Shown piece after piece: positions 35,411 through 44,378 of a stretch of 64,000 nt of DNA. The notes beneath the pieces were generated by a model. The model did no database searches. It saw nothing but the letters and a program-made list of their open reading frames with translations, and had not been told where the DNA came from. The position numbers and the translations under genes were made by a program. Source of the DNA: Bog-756 sp963738545 (GTDB lineage: Bacteria > Actinomycetota > Acidimicrobiia > Acidimicrobiales > RAAP-2); NCBI GenBank assembly GCA_963738545.1, contig CAVTXA010000007.1:434001-498000 (forward strand), given 5' to 3'. How positions within the stretch are numbered: the stretch's first letter is position 1; each line of letters opens with the position of its first letter.

Positions 35411-36784
35411 GTGCAACAGGGGCAATCGGCGACCCGGACCACGTCGCCCACGCGTCGGATGCCGTTCGTCGGCCCGACCATCAGGTTTGTGCTGACCCTG
35501 GGGACCCTCGCCATCACCTGCGCCCTCGCCGTCCTGAGCTTCGGGCCGGTGTCCGAGGCCGGGGCCACCACCTCCACCACGACCTCGGTGTCGACAGGAT
35601 CCTCGGCGTCACCGACCACCACCACGGCCGGCCAGTCCTCGATCAGTGCAACCGAGGCCCAGGTCAGTGCCATCGAGGCCCAGATCTCCCAGCAGCAGGC
35701 CGTCCTGGACCAGGCCGACGAGGAGTACAACCAGGCCCAGGTGGACCTGACCACGACCCAGTCCTCGCTCAAGACCACGACCGTCGCGATCGATGCGGCC
35801 AAGGCCCGGCTCGCCACCGAGCGGGCCCACCTACGCCAGGACGCCGTCCAGGCCTACATGAACGACTCGTCCGGCAGTTCGCTGGCCTCGCTCTTCGCCT
35901 CCCCGACCAACGCCACCCAGACCCGTGACTACTACCAGCAGCTCGGCTCGTCATCCGTGGCCGCCGACGTGGCCCGCGTGGCCGCCGGGCAGAAGCAGCT
36001 GACCACCACCCAGACCAAGCTGCTGGGCGAGCAGCAGGCCGAGACGGCACAGCTCGCCCAGGTCAACACCTCACGCCAGAACGCCGAGACCATCGCCAAC
36101 CAGTCCGAGACCACCCTGACCCAGGTCAAGGGGACCCTGGCCACCCAGATCGCCCAACAGGCGGCGGCCCAGGCCCAGGCGGCGGCCCAGGCCGCGGCCA
36201 CTGCCACGACGTCGGCCCAGGCCCAACAGGCCGCGTCCCAGGCGTCCCAGGCCGCCCAGGTGGCCACCAGCCTCGGGGGTGGCAGCACGGCGGCGGTCAA
36301 CGCCACCACGGCCGCCAACCAGGCCACCAATGCCGCCGCCTCGGGGAGCGCACCGGGGGCCGGGGGCATCACTGTCTCGGCCAGTGGCAACGCCCAGGCC
36401 GCGGGCCTGGCCGCCGTGCACGGGGCCATCAAGTACATGGGCGTCCCCTACGTCTGGGCCGGGGCCAGCATGGCCGGACTGGACTGCTCGGGACTGACCA
36501 TGCTGGCCTGGGCCCAGGCCGGGGTGTCCATGGACCACTCGGCCGCGGACCAGTACGCCATGTTCCCCCACGTGGCCCTCAACGCCCTCCAGCCCGGCGA
36601 CCTCATCTTCTACGACCTCGACGGAAGCGGTATCGACCACGTGGTCATGTACGTGGGCCCCTACCTCGACGGCCAGGCCACCCCCTATGGGCAGGGGACC
36701 ATCATCCAGGCCGCGCACACCGGCACGTTCGTGACCTACGACCCCATCTGGTACCAGGGCATCGTGGGGGCGGCCCGACCGTAG
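35411..36784 (+). CDS. Secreted NlpC/P60 peptidoglycan hydrolase with coiled coil
   Basis: A 457-residue exported protein. The signal helix is about residues 22-46, ending SEAGATT. A long coiled coil (about 70-240) is rich in Gln/Ala/Thr, like the RipC/CwlO group regulated by FtsEX-type partners. An alanine/glutamine linker follows, then the NlpC/P60 domain (about 345-457) with the catalytic Cys in GLDCSGLTMLAW and the His in GIDHVVMYVG. It probably cleaves cell-wall peptides. GTG at 35411 is chosen because GAGGAG lies nine bases upstream; earlier open codons lack support. No ftsEX genes are adjacent. Confidence 0.88.
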   Translation: MQQGQSATRTTSPTRRMPFVGPTIRFVLTLGTLAITCALAVLSFGPVSEAGATTSTTTSVSTGSSASPTTTTAGQSSISATEAQVSAIEAQISQQQAVLDQADEEYNQAQVDLTTTQSSLKTTTVAIDAAKARLATERAHLRQDAVQAYMNDSSGSSLASLFASPTNATQTRDYYQQLGSSSVAADVARVAAGQKQLTTTQTKLLGEQQAETAQLAQVNTSRQNAETIANQSETTLTQVKGTLATQIAQQAAAQAQAAAQAAATATTSAQAQQAASQASQAAQVATSLGGGSTAAVNATTAANQATNAAASGSAPGAGGITVSASGNAQAAGLAAVHGAIKYMGVPYVWAGASMAGLDCSGLTMLAWAQAGVSMDHSAADQYAMFPHVALNALQPGDLIFYDLDGSGIDHVVMYVGPYLDGQATPYGQGTIIQAAHTGTFVTYDPIWYQGIVGAARP

Positions 36785-36913
36785 CCATCGGCGCCGGAGC
36801 CGTGGTCGGGCCGGGGCGACGGCGCACGGGTGGGTGCCTCCTGAGGAACCCGGCAGCGGCGTAGGGTCAGGAACTGCTCATGGCACCGCGACTCACCATC
36901 AGCACTGTAGACG

Positions 36914-37394
36914 GTGGCAATTGCTGCAGAGCTGCCGGGACTCTCGGTATGGGGAGAGGAACCGCCCCCCGGCGAACAACGACTTGGTGGCGAACAGCTC
37001 GGTGGCCCCTGGCACGGTTGGGGTGATGACGACCCTGATCGTGATCTCTGTGAGTTTGTTGCGGCATTCGTCCGCATGTCGCGACCGGCAACCGTCCTAG
37101 AGATTGGGGTGCGAAACGGCTTCATAACCCGGCGCATAAACCGGGAGTTAGGTCCTGGCCAACGGCAGCATTGCATCGAGCCTGACCAGGACCGGCGATT
37201 GGACCTCTCCCGACTCCCCTTCTTCCAGCGTTCGGGCATTGAACTCTCAGCGGACGAATCGCCACCCGACTCCCTGGTGGGTGAAGTTGACCTACTGGTA
37301 CTCCGGTACTCCGGTCCAGACAGCCAAGAGCACCTCGATAGATGGACGCAACTCTCTCCTCACCAGAGCGTTCTTGTCCTCTACGGCGCCGATT
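36914..37394 (+). pseudogene. Truncated SAM methyltransferase-like fragment
   Basis: An open frame whose first ~160 codons look like a class I methyltransferase: CEFVAAFVRMSRPATVLEIGVRNGFITRRINRELG (cofactor motif around EIGVRNG), then SLVGEVDLLVLRYSGPDSQEHLDRW. After about 37395 the frame runs into the glycosyltransferase gene out of frame and becomes arginine-rich nonsense. Base composition is lower in GC than the neighbours and includes a TTA codon. It appears to be the 5' part of an acquired gene cut off by a recombination junction. The GTG start has no clear ribosome site. Confidence 0.45.
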
Positions 37395-38255
37395 CTGGGG
37401 ACGGATCTGATTACCATCATCGTCCCCGCCTTCAACGAGGCCGCACGCCTGCCCGCCGGCATGGAGCGCTTCACCGCCGCCGTGGACGAGGGAGCGGTGG
37501 ACGTCGAGACGACCGAGGTGGTGCTCATCGACGACGGGAGCACGGACGAGACGGGCGTGGTCGGCCCGGCAACTACTGGCCCCCCTCCCCCACCACCGGG
37601 TGGTCAGCCTGCCGCCAACGGTGGGAAGGGGGCCGCCGTCCGCACCGGGGTGGCCCTGGCCCGCGGGCCGTATGTGGCCTACATGGACGCGGACATGGCC
37701 ATCGACCCCCGGGCCGTGCCGTCACTCCTCCACGCCCTCCAGTCCAGTGAGGCGGCCATCGGCTCACGGGCCCTGGCCCACTCCATGGTCGACGGCACCT
37801 ACGCCATGCGGGCCGTCATGGGCCGACTGTTCAACCGCCTGGTCACGACGGGCACCGGGCTCGGCCTGCAGGACACCCAGTGCGGTTTCAAGGCCTTCCG
37901 CACCCCGGCGGCCCGCCTCCTCTTCCACCTGGTGGGCATCGACCGCTTCGCCTTCGACGTGGAGGTGCTGGCCCGGGCCCGCCGCCTGGGCCTGCGCATC
38001 ACCGAGGTGCCGGTCCACTGGAAGAACGTCCCCGGCAGCACCGTCCACCCCCTCCACGACTCGGTGACCATGCTGGCCGACGTCTACCGGTCCCGCTACG
38101 GGTTCCTGACCACGCCTCCGGTGCCGGCCATCACCGTGCAGGAGGATCGGGGCGTCACCGCAGGACCGACGGCCGGCACTGGGAACAGCGGGGAGCGAGG
38201 ACGCCGACCCCCTCGTGGAACGGGTGGGCAAGGTGGTGGCCGACTCCCTGGATAG
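37374..38255 (+). CDS. Polyprenyl/dolichyl-phosphate glucosyltransferase-like GT2
   Basis: A family 2 glycosyltransferase with GT-A fold. It has LITIIVPAFNEAARLPAGMERF, then the DxD-like VLIDDGSTDET, AVRTGVALARGPYVAYMDADMAIDP, and the acceptor segment LQDTQCGFKAFR. This pattern is of enzymes that put glucose or mannose on a lipid phosphate carrier. The start is uncertain: only TTG at 37374 is near the domain and it has no ribosome site. The protein between about 37562 and 37618 is out of frame (two compensating indels), replacing an expected LLAPLPHHRVVSLPP-like stretch by a proline-rich one. The last 40 residues may also be out of frame. The upstream junction with a methyltransferase fragment may have removed its native start. 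Confidence 0.65.
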   Translation: MSSTAPILGTDLITIIVPAFNEAARLPAGMERFTAAVDEGAVDVETTEVVLIDDGSTDETGVVGPATTGPPPPPPGGQPAANGGKGAAVRTGVALARGPYVAYMDADMAIDPRAVPSLLHALQSSEAAIGSRALAHSMVDGTYAMRAVMGRLFNRLVTTGTGLGLQDTQCGFKAFRTPAARLLFHLVGIDRFAFDVEVLARARRLGLRITEVPVHWKNVPGSTVHPLHDSVTMLADVYRSRYGFLTTPPVPAITVQEDRGVTAGPTAGTGNSGERGRRPPRGTGGQGGGRLPG

Positions 38256-38469
38256 AGCCCCGGTGCCCCTGGTGAGGCGGGGACCGTCGGTGACCGTGCT
38301 CCTCCCCCTGGTGGAACCGGCCGCGGTGGCCATGGCCTTCTCGGGTCTGCGGGCCGAGTTTCCCGCCCTGGACGTGTCCCGCCGGTCCCTCAACTTGGAC
38401 GCCCTGGCCGGTCTGGGGACGCTGTCCGGACGGCTCCGGGCGGCCACGGACCCCCCGGGACTCGGCTGA
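38215..38469 (+). CDS. Small protein overlapping the end of the glycosyltransferase gene
   Basis: An 84-residue frame with coding-like content: VERVGKVVADSLDRAPVPLVRRGPSVTVLLPLVEPAAVAMAFSG. It overlaps the glycosyltransferase end by 41 bases and has no clear ribosome site, so it could be a separate short gene or a piece of a longer frameshifted gene. I do not recognise it. Confidence 0.3.
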   Translation: MERVGKVVADSLDRAPVPLVRRGPSVTVLLPLVEPAAVAMAFSGLRAEFPALDVSRRSLNLDALAGLGTLSGRLRAATDPPGLG

Positions 38470-38494
38470 GGCCGCCGGCAGTACCATGGCCTAG

Positions 38495-39619
38495 GTGAGC
38501 GCGGACCCAGCCGACCGGAGCCGGACCGCCATGCGGGCCGACCGTGGCACCGACCATCCCGCCGACCTTCCCCATCACCACGACCTCCTCGACGCCGGCA
38601 CCTCGGAGAACGGGTCGGCGGAGGGGGCGGCGACGGAGGACGGTACACCTGACCGTTCGGCGGCCGAGACCGAGGCGGAGGCACCAGGCGGGACGGACCG
38701 CCCGGTGGCCGAGCACGAGCCCCATGACGCCACGGCGACCATCGCCGAGGACATCGGGGCGAGGCCCCGCTCGGCGTCGGTCTCCATCCTGCCCGTGGCC
38801 CGGGCCGAGCCCGAGGTGAACCTGCCGCCCGATCCCCGACGCTCGGACGTGGACGAATGGGGACGGTCCGAGCACATGCGCTCGGTGGTCCGCCGGCTCT
38901 ACAACCCCATCTACAAGTACTGGTTCCGGGTGGAGTGGGAGGGGCTGGAGAAGATCCCCCACCACGGCGGGGCGCTGCTCATCGCCAACCACGCCGGCGC
39001 CATCCCCTCGGACGCCCCGGCCATCATGCACGGCGTCGAGGAGGAGCTGGGCCGCCCTGTCTACGGCCTGGCCGACTACTTCTTCCGCACCCTCCCGGTG
39101 GTCGGCACCATGTGGTCACGGACCGGGGGCGTGCCGGCCCATCCGGACAACGCCTACCGCCTCCTGCACGACCAGCAGCAGCTGGCCCTGGTGTTCCCCG
39201 AGGGGACCAAGGCCACCTCCAAGACGTACACCGACCGCTACCGGCTCCGCCGCTTCGGGAGGGGCGGCTTCGTGGAGATCGCCATGCGGGCCGGCGTGCC
39301 CGTCATCCCCATCGCCGTGGTGGGGGCCGAGGAGTCCATGCCCATCCTGTTCCGCCTGCCCACCGTGGCCAAACTGCTCAACCTGCCGTACTTCCCGGTC
39401 ACGGCCAACGCCCTCGTCCTCGGACCTCTCGGCTACGTCACCTACTTCCCGTCGAAATTCAAGCTGCGGGTCCTCGACCCGGTCACCTTCGACGTCGAGC
39501 CGGGCCAGGACCGTTACTCGAGGAGTCGGGTGATGGACGAGGCCGAGGCCATCCGGGCCCGCATGCAGGACGCCCTCCACGACATGCTGCGGACCCGCCG
39601 CAGCGTCTGGTTCGGCTGA
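38495..39619 (+). CDS. Lysophospholipid acyltransferase-like protein (PlsC family)
   Basis: A 374-residue protein. The first ~125 residues are polar and acidic (probably disordered). The acyltransferase domain has LLIANHAGAIPSD (the catalytic H with D in an NHxGxxPxD arrangement) and VFPEGTKATSKTYTDRYRL (the substrate-binding FPEGT block). It transfers acyl groups to glycerol-phosphate or a related lipid. The GTG start lies seven bases after TACCAT with no ribosome site, so it is probably leaderless. The epimerase-like gene follows by four bases, so they are likely one operon. Confidence 0.8.
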   Translation: MSADPADRSRTAMRADRGTDHPADLPHHHDLLDAGTSENGSAEGAATEDGTPDRSAAETEAEAPGGTDRPVAEHEPHDATATIAEDIGARPRSASVSILPVARAEPEVNLPPDPRRSDVDEWGRSEHMRSVVRRLYNPIYKYWFRVEWEGLEKIPHHGGALLIANHAGAIPSDAPAIMHGVEEELGRPVYGLADYFFRTLPVVGTMWSRTGGVPAHPDNAYRLLHDQQQLALVFPEGTKATSKTYTDRYRLRRFGRGGFVEIAMRAGVPVIPIAVVGAEESMPILFRLPTVAKLLNLPYFPVTANALVLGPLGYVTYFPSKFKLRVLDPVTFDVEPGQDRYSRSRVMDEAEAIRARMQDALHDMLRTRRSVWFG

Positions 39620-39623
39620 GCGG

Positions 39624-40670
39624 ATGGGACGACGCGTCCTGATCACCGGGCTGGACACCTTCTGGGGTGGACGCATGGCCCAGGCCCTGGAGGACGAGCC
39701 GGGCGTCGAGATGATCCTCGGCCTCGGGGCCAACGAGCCCCGGGTGCCCTTGGAGCGGACCGAGTTCGTGCGGTCGGACCAGAAGTACTCCATCCTCAAC
39801 CGGATCGTGCGGGCCACCCAGGTGGACACCATCGTCCACACCTTCCTCGAGACCAACTCGGTCAACGTCCCCAGCCGGACCCTCCACGAGATCAACGTCA
39901 TCGGGACCCTCAACCTCCTGGCCGCGGCGGGCACGGCGGGATCCTCGGTCCGCCAGGTGGTGGTCAAGTCGTCCACCCACGTCTACGGGGCGGCCGAGAC
40001 CGACCCCACCTGGTTCCGGGAGGAGGACAAACGCACCGGTCCGGTGCGCACCCGGCTCGAACGCTCCCTGCTCGAGGTGGAGTCACTGGTCCGGGACTTC
40101 ACCGACGACAACCCCCACCTCGTGGTGTCGGTCCTGCGCTTCGCCAACGTGCTGGGCACCGACATCATCACCCCGATCAGCCACAACCTGCGCCGACGCC
40201 TCCTGCCCAACATCGCCGGCTTCGACCCGTTGGTCCAGTTCGTCGAGGAGGACGACGTGGTCCGGGCCCTCAAGTACGTCACCGAACACCGGATCCCCGG
40301 GGTGTTCAACGTGGCCGGTCACGGCAAGCTCCCGTGGAGCGAGGTGGCCTCCATCGGCGGGGGCTTCCTGCTGCCCCTGCCCCCGTTCAAGCCCCGGGCC
40401 TTCGTGTCACCCCTCCGGCGGGCGGGCATCGTCCAGTTCCCCCCGGAGCTGGAGGGCCTCATCCGCTACGGGAGGGGCGTCGACACCACCAAGCTGGCGG
40501 CGGCGGGGTTCGAGTACCGCTACACCAGTGCGGGGGCCGTGCAGAGCTTCGCCCGGGCCAACAACCTGCGCCGGGCCACGGGGACCGGTGACCCCGAATA
40601 CCGCTACGAACAGGACGTGGAGCAGTTCTTCCGTCACTCGCCGGCCGTGGTGCGGGGTATCGACGGCTAG
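39624..40670 (+). CDS. NAD-dependent epimerase/dehydratase-like protein lacking YxxxK
   Basis: A 348-residue extended-SDR Rossmann protein: VLITGLDTFWGG at the start, NVIGTLNLLAAAG, VVKSSTHVYG, LRFANVLG and FNVAGHGKLPWSEV. The usual catalytic Tyr-x3-Lys is replaced by Thr143-x3-Arg147, so ordinary dehydrogenase or epimerase chemistry is doubtful. Proteins of this kind next to PlsC-like acyltransferases occur in actinobacteria, and a role in lipid or envelope metabolism is inferred from context. It starts four bases after the acyltransferase stop. A repeat overlaps its stop codon. Confidence 0.75.
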   Translation: MGRRVLITGLDTFWGGRMAQALEDEPGVEMILGLGANEPRVPLERTEFVRSDQKYSILNRIVRATQVDTIVHTFLETNSVNVPSRTLHEINVIGTLNLLAAAGTAGSSVRQVVVKSSTHVYGAAETDPTWFREEDKRTGPVRTRLERSLLEVESLVRDFTDDNPHLVVSVLRFANVLGTDIITPISHNLRRRLLPNIAGFDPLVQFVEEDDVVRALKYVTEHRIPGVFNVAGHGKLPWSEVASIGGGFLLPLPPFKPRAFVSPLRRAGIVQFPPELEGLIRYGRGVDTTKLAAAGFEYRYTSAGAVQSFARANNLRRATGTGDPEYRYEQDVEQFFRHSPAVVRGIDG

Positions 40671-40686
40671 CAGGGTATCGACGGCT
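40655..40686 (+). repeat. 14-bp direct repeat at the end of the epimerase gene
   Basis: GGGTATCGACGGCT occurs at 40655-40668 and 40673-40686, separated by four bases. The first copy includes the start of the stop codon TAG. It looks like a small recent duplication of the gene's 3' end. Confidence 0.8.
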
Positions 40687-40757
40687 TAGAGCAGGACGGG
40701 GTCGCCATCAGCCGACATCCGGCCGGTCGCCGGCTCAGTGTTCCGCCTCGCTGCCGC

Positions 40758-41396
40758 TCAGTGCGTTCCGTCTCGCTTCAACCAGGTGGCCTTCATCTCC
40801 GGACCACGGACGCCCCACTCCTCGAAGGTCATGGCGTACCGGACGTGGTCCTCCCACTCGCCGTTGATCTCGAGATACCCGAGGGCCACCCCCTCACTGC
40901 GCAGGCCCAGTTTCTCCATCACCCGCCGGCTGGGCATGTTGCGCGGGATGATGGCCACCTCGATGCGGTGGAGTCGGAGGGTCTCGAAGGCGAACTGCAG
41001 CACCACCACCACGGCCTCGGGGATGATGCCGTGGCCGGCCATCTCCTCATCGATCCAATAGCCGATGGCGCCGTTCTGGAACGGACCACGCTGGATGGAC
41101 GAGAGGGTGATCTCGCCGCAGAACCGACCCTCGAAGAAGATCCCGAATCCGAAGCCGCTCCCCAACTGGCGTTCCCGCTCGCGCATCCCACAGCGGGCCG
41201 AGAAGCTGGCGGCGTCCTCGGGCGCATGGGGCGCACCCTTAGACCGGGGCTCCCAGGGAACCAGCCACCCCCGACAGCGCGTGCGCACGGCCAACCACGC
41301 CTCGTAGTCCCCTTCCACCAGGGTAGCCAGACGGATCCGCCACCCGGGAAGCTCGAGCGAGCGCACCACCGGGGCCCGCAGGCTGGGACTCTTCAC
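40758..41396 (-). CDS. GNAT N-acetyltransferase, RimJ/RimL type
   Basis: A 212-residue protein of the GNAT superfamily that transfers an acetyl group, in this group often to protein N-termini or small molecules. It has IGYWIDEEMAGHGIIPEAVVVVLQFAFETLRLHRIEVAIIPRNMPSRRVMEKLGLRSEGVALGYLEI, the acetyl-CoA-binding loop and the RVMEKLGF-type end of the RimJ/RimL subfamily. The start GTG at 41396 is chosen because the domain begins just after it; a GTG at 41483 is possible but its purine-rich site is too close. It stands alone on the minus strand. Confidence 0.85.
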   Translation of the reverse strand: MKSPSLRAPVVRSLELPGWRIRLATLVEGDYEAWLAVRTRCRGWLVPWEPRSKGAPHAPEDAASFSARCGMRERERQLGSGFGFGIFFEGRFCGEITLSSIQRGPFQNGAIGYWIDEEMAGHGIIPEAVVVVLQFAFETLRLHRIEVAIIPRNMPSRRVMEKLGLRSEGVALGYLEINGEWEDHVRYAMTFEEWGVRGPEMKATWLKRDGTH

Positions 41397-41758
41397 CACG
41401 GGCCGACCTGCCGTCCGTCCGCCAGGGCCTCCACTCCCCCTGCCGTGGAACCTGGCGCGCTCCCACCGGGGAGGTGGACCCACCTCCCCCCCGGATCAGC
41501 ACCACCGCAACTCGGAGAGGTCACTCCCGAATGGTAAACCACAGACCCCCGGTGCACGCCAGCCTGAATCGCCCTCCGTAGTGAGCCGGTGACGGATCCG
41601 GACCCCCACCCCGGGCGCCGACGAGGGGCCCGTCGACCTGGGGATCCGTCGGATGGAGCCGGGTCGCGCCCGGAACCACCCGGCAGGTCACTCCTATACT
41701 CGCCGAGACGCACGACGGGACCGAACGCCACGTCGGGCCACAGAAGAAAGCGACACCG
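41397..41758. other. Intergenic region with a palindrome and a promoter-like box
   Basis: A perfect ten-base inverted repeat, GGGGAGGTGG (41468-41477) with CCACCTCCCC (41480-41489), has a two-base centre, so it is more likely a protein site than a hairpin. TATACT (41695-41700) is a good -10 for the plus-strand gene starting at 41759, which would give a short leader containing AGAAGAAAG as ribosome site. Nothing else was seen. Confidence 0.4.
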
Positions 41759-44242
41759 GTGACCAGCCTCGCGGATCGGCCGACTCGAACAGGACGGATC
41801 CGCCGGTCGCCCCACCTGGTGCCGTTGGTCGGGATCGCCATCGCCGTCTTGGTGGCCAACGCCCCGGACCTGCTCCACCTGGTCACCGCCAACCCGCTGG
41901 TCCTGAACGCCGCCCTGACCCCGACCGTCTCCGGATCACTGCCCGGACTCCCCTACCTCGATGGCAACGCCGGCTTCACCATGCAGGCCCTCGGCCACCT
42001 GGCCGACCTCGACTGGCTGCACGGACACATCCCGTGGTGGAACCCGTATGAGGGGGTGGGGAGCCCCCTGGCCGGGGAGATGCAGAGCGGGGCGTTCTTC
42101 CCGCTGACCTTCCTGCTCCTACTCCATCAGGGCGTGCTGCTGCTTCGAGTGAGTCTCGAGCTGATCACGGGCTGGTCCACGTACTTCCTGGTCCGCCGTC
42201 TGGGCGTGGGTCGGACGTTCGCCACTGCGGCCGGGGTGGCGTTCGGACTGTGCGGCACCCTGGCCTGGCTGGCCCACGCTCCCATCCGGCCGGTGGCCCT
42301 CCTTCCCCTCTGTCTCATCGGGGTGGAACGGGCCATCGAGGCGGCCCGAGAGCACCGTCGCGGCGGGTGGCGCCTGTTGGCCGTGGCCCTGGCCCTCTCC
42401 GTCCTGGCCGGATTCCCTGAGACTTCATTCATCGACGCGGTGTTCGTCGCCCTCTGGGCGGTCTTGCGCCTCGTCGGCGCGGGTCGGGCCGTATGGCTCC
42501 GGGCCCTGGCCCGGATGGTCGGTGGCGTGGTCGTCGGCGTGGCCCTCGCTGCCCCGCTCCTCGTGGCCTTCGCCGACTACCTCCCCTACGGCTACGTCGG
42601 AGCCCACACCGGAGGGGTGGCCACGGCCTCACTGCCGAGCGCGGGCCTCGCCCAGCTGCTCCTGCCGTACTCACTCGGGCCCATCTTCGGATTCCAGTCG
42701 GCACCCGGCATGCCTGACCAGCTCACTGCCCTTTGGAGCGGAGTGGGCGGCTTTCTGTCGGTGACGGTCATCGCCGCCGGCCTGGTCGGACTGGTCGGGT
42801 CCCGACTGCGGACGCTTCGGGTCGGACTCGGGGCCTGGATCCTCCTCTGCCTGCTGCGGACCTTCGGGTTTCCCCCGGTGGTCCACCTGATGGCCGCTGT
42901 CCCCGGCCTGCGCCTCACCGCCTTCTACCGCTACTCCGACCCGTCCTGGGAGCTCGCCGCCGTGCGTGCTGGCGGCGATGGGCATGGACGACATCGCCCG
43001 TCTCCTCACCCCCCGACGGGTGCTTGTTGCCGCCGCCACGGTCACTGGGGCACTCACCGCGTGGGCGGCCGTCACGGCCTGGCCCCTGCTCACCCACGCC
43101 GTCGGTGCCCCCGGGACCCACCCGGGCCACCGGTCCCTCTACCCCCTCCTGAGCCTGGTGGGCGCGTGCGTGGCCCTCGTCCTGTTGGCGAGTAGGGGGG
43201 ATCCTGGCCGGACGACGACCGGAGACCATCGGCGACGAGACGGGACCCCTGGGAACCTCCCCGCGGGTGCGACAGTTCGACGGGACCCGCCGACGGGGTC
43301 GACTGGTGATGGCCGGCATCGTGGCTCTCGAGTCCATCGTCCTGCTCGCATTCACCTATCCTGTCGGCTCCGCCACCCACCGCCCTGCACCTGGGCTCGG
43401 TCCAATGGCTCCAGACCCACCTCGGGAACTACCGCTTCATAACCCTGGGGCCGATCACACCCAACTACGGGTCCTACTTCGGCATCGCCGAGGCCAACAT
43501 CAACGACCTCCCGGTCCCCAAGACCTTCAACCACGAGATCGCCACCCAGCTCGACCACAACGCCCTGCCCGGCGTCTTCTCGGGCGCCGGGCGTATCAAT
43601 CCTCACGGACCGACACCGGCCGAGGAGCTGACCGCCTACATGCCCAACTACGAGGCAATCGGTGTTCGCTTCGTGGTCGAGAATGCCAACGGGAAGGACG
43701 TCCAGGACGCCCCGTTCCCCGCCAAGGGCTCCGCCCCGTGGCCGACCGGGCCCCGCCTGGTCTACCGGGACAGCTTCGCCGAGATCTGGGAGCTTCCGGC
43801 GGCAGCGCCGGTGTTCTCACTGCATCCGCCAGGAGACGACACCGTACCGGGCGACGACCTGCCGGCCATCGTGTCACGTGGTGGAGACCAACTGGGACCA
43901 GGCCACTGTGCACTGTCCCGTTCCCTCCACCCTCGTCCGTAGGGTCCAGTACATGCCCGGCTGGACAGCCGTCAGCGCGAGTGGATCCAGTACCGTCGCT
44001 GTCGACCCAATGGGCGATCTGGCCTGTTCCAGGAGGTCGACCTACCGGCAGGTACCACGGTAGTCCACTTCACCTTCCTGCCCCCGCATGAGTACCCGGC
44101 CGCCCTGGTGGCGCTCTTGGGCCTGCTGGTCATCGTGCTCTTCTTTGTGGCCCCGGCCAGGGCGTCACCGGGTGCCGCGACGCAAAAGGGGTCGTCCAGG
44201 AAGTGGACGCGGCCGGCGAGGCAGTTCCCATCTGAACCATAG
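41759..44242 (+). pseudogene. YfhO-like membrane protein, multiply frameshifted
   Basis: The first ~400 codons (to about 42960) encode an intact multi-helix membrane protein resembling YfhO/GT-C proteins (LPYLDGNAGFTMQALGHLADLDWLHGHIPWWNPYEGVGSPLAGEMQSG, GWSTYFLVRRLGVGR, AGFPETSFIDAV). From about 42962 five indels break it: about 42962, 43198 (a G6 run), 43380, 43875 and 44030. The scattered pieces VQWLQTHLGNYRFITLGPITPNYGS, LAYMPNYEAIGVRFVVEN and FTFLPPHEYPAALVALLGLLVIVLFF give the expected C-terminus. If repaired it would be about 820 residues. YfhO-like proteins attach sugars to surface polymers. The substrate is unknown. Confidence 0.7.
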
Positions 44243-44378
44243 GACCTCCCTGGCGGCCGCATTGACTGATCAGCCTTTCGACAGACCGGAGATAACCAGA
44301 GCCTTTTTGGGGACACAAGGCTTACACGCCAGCCAAGATCAGATGGTATAGACGTCGTGCCGCATTGGAGTTGGATAT

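Noticed and set aside
41468..41489. Terminator hairpin for the GNAT gene
   Set aside because: The loop is two bases, too tight for a stable RNA hairpin, and it lies upstream rather than downstream of that gene.
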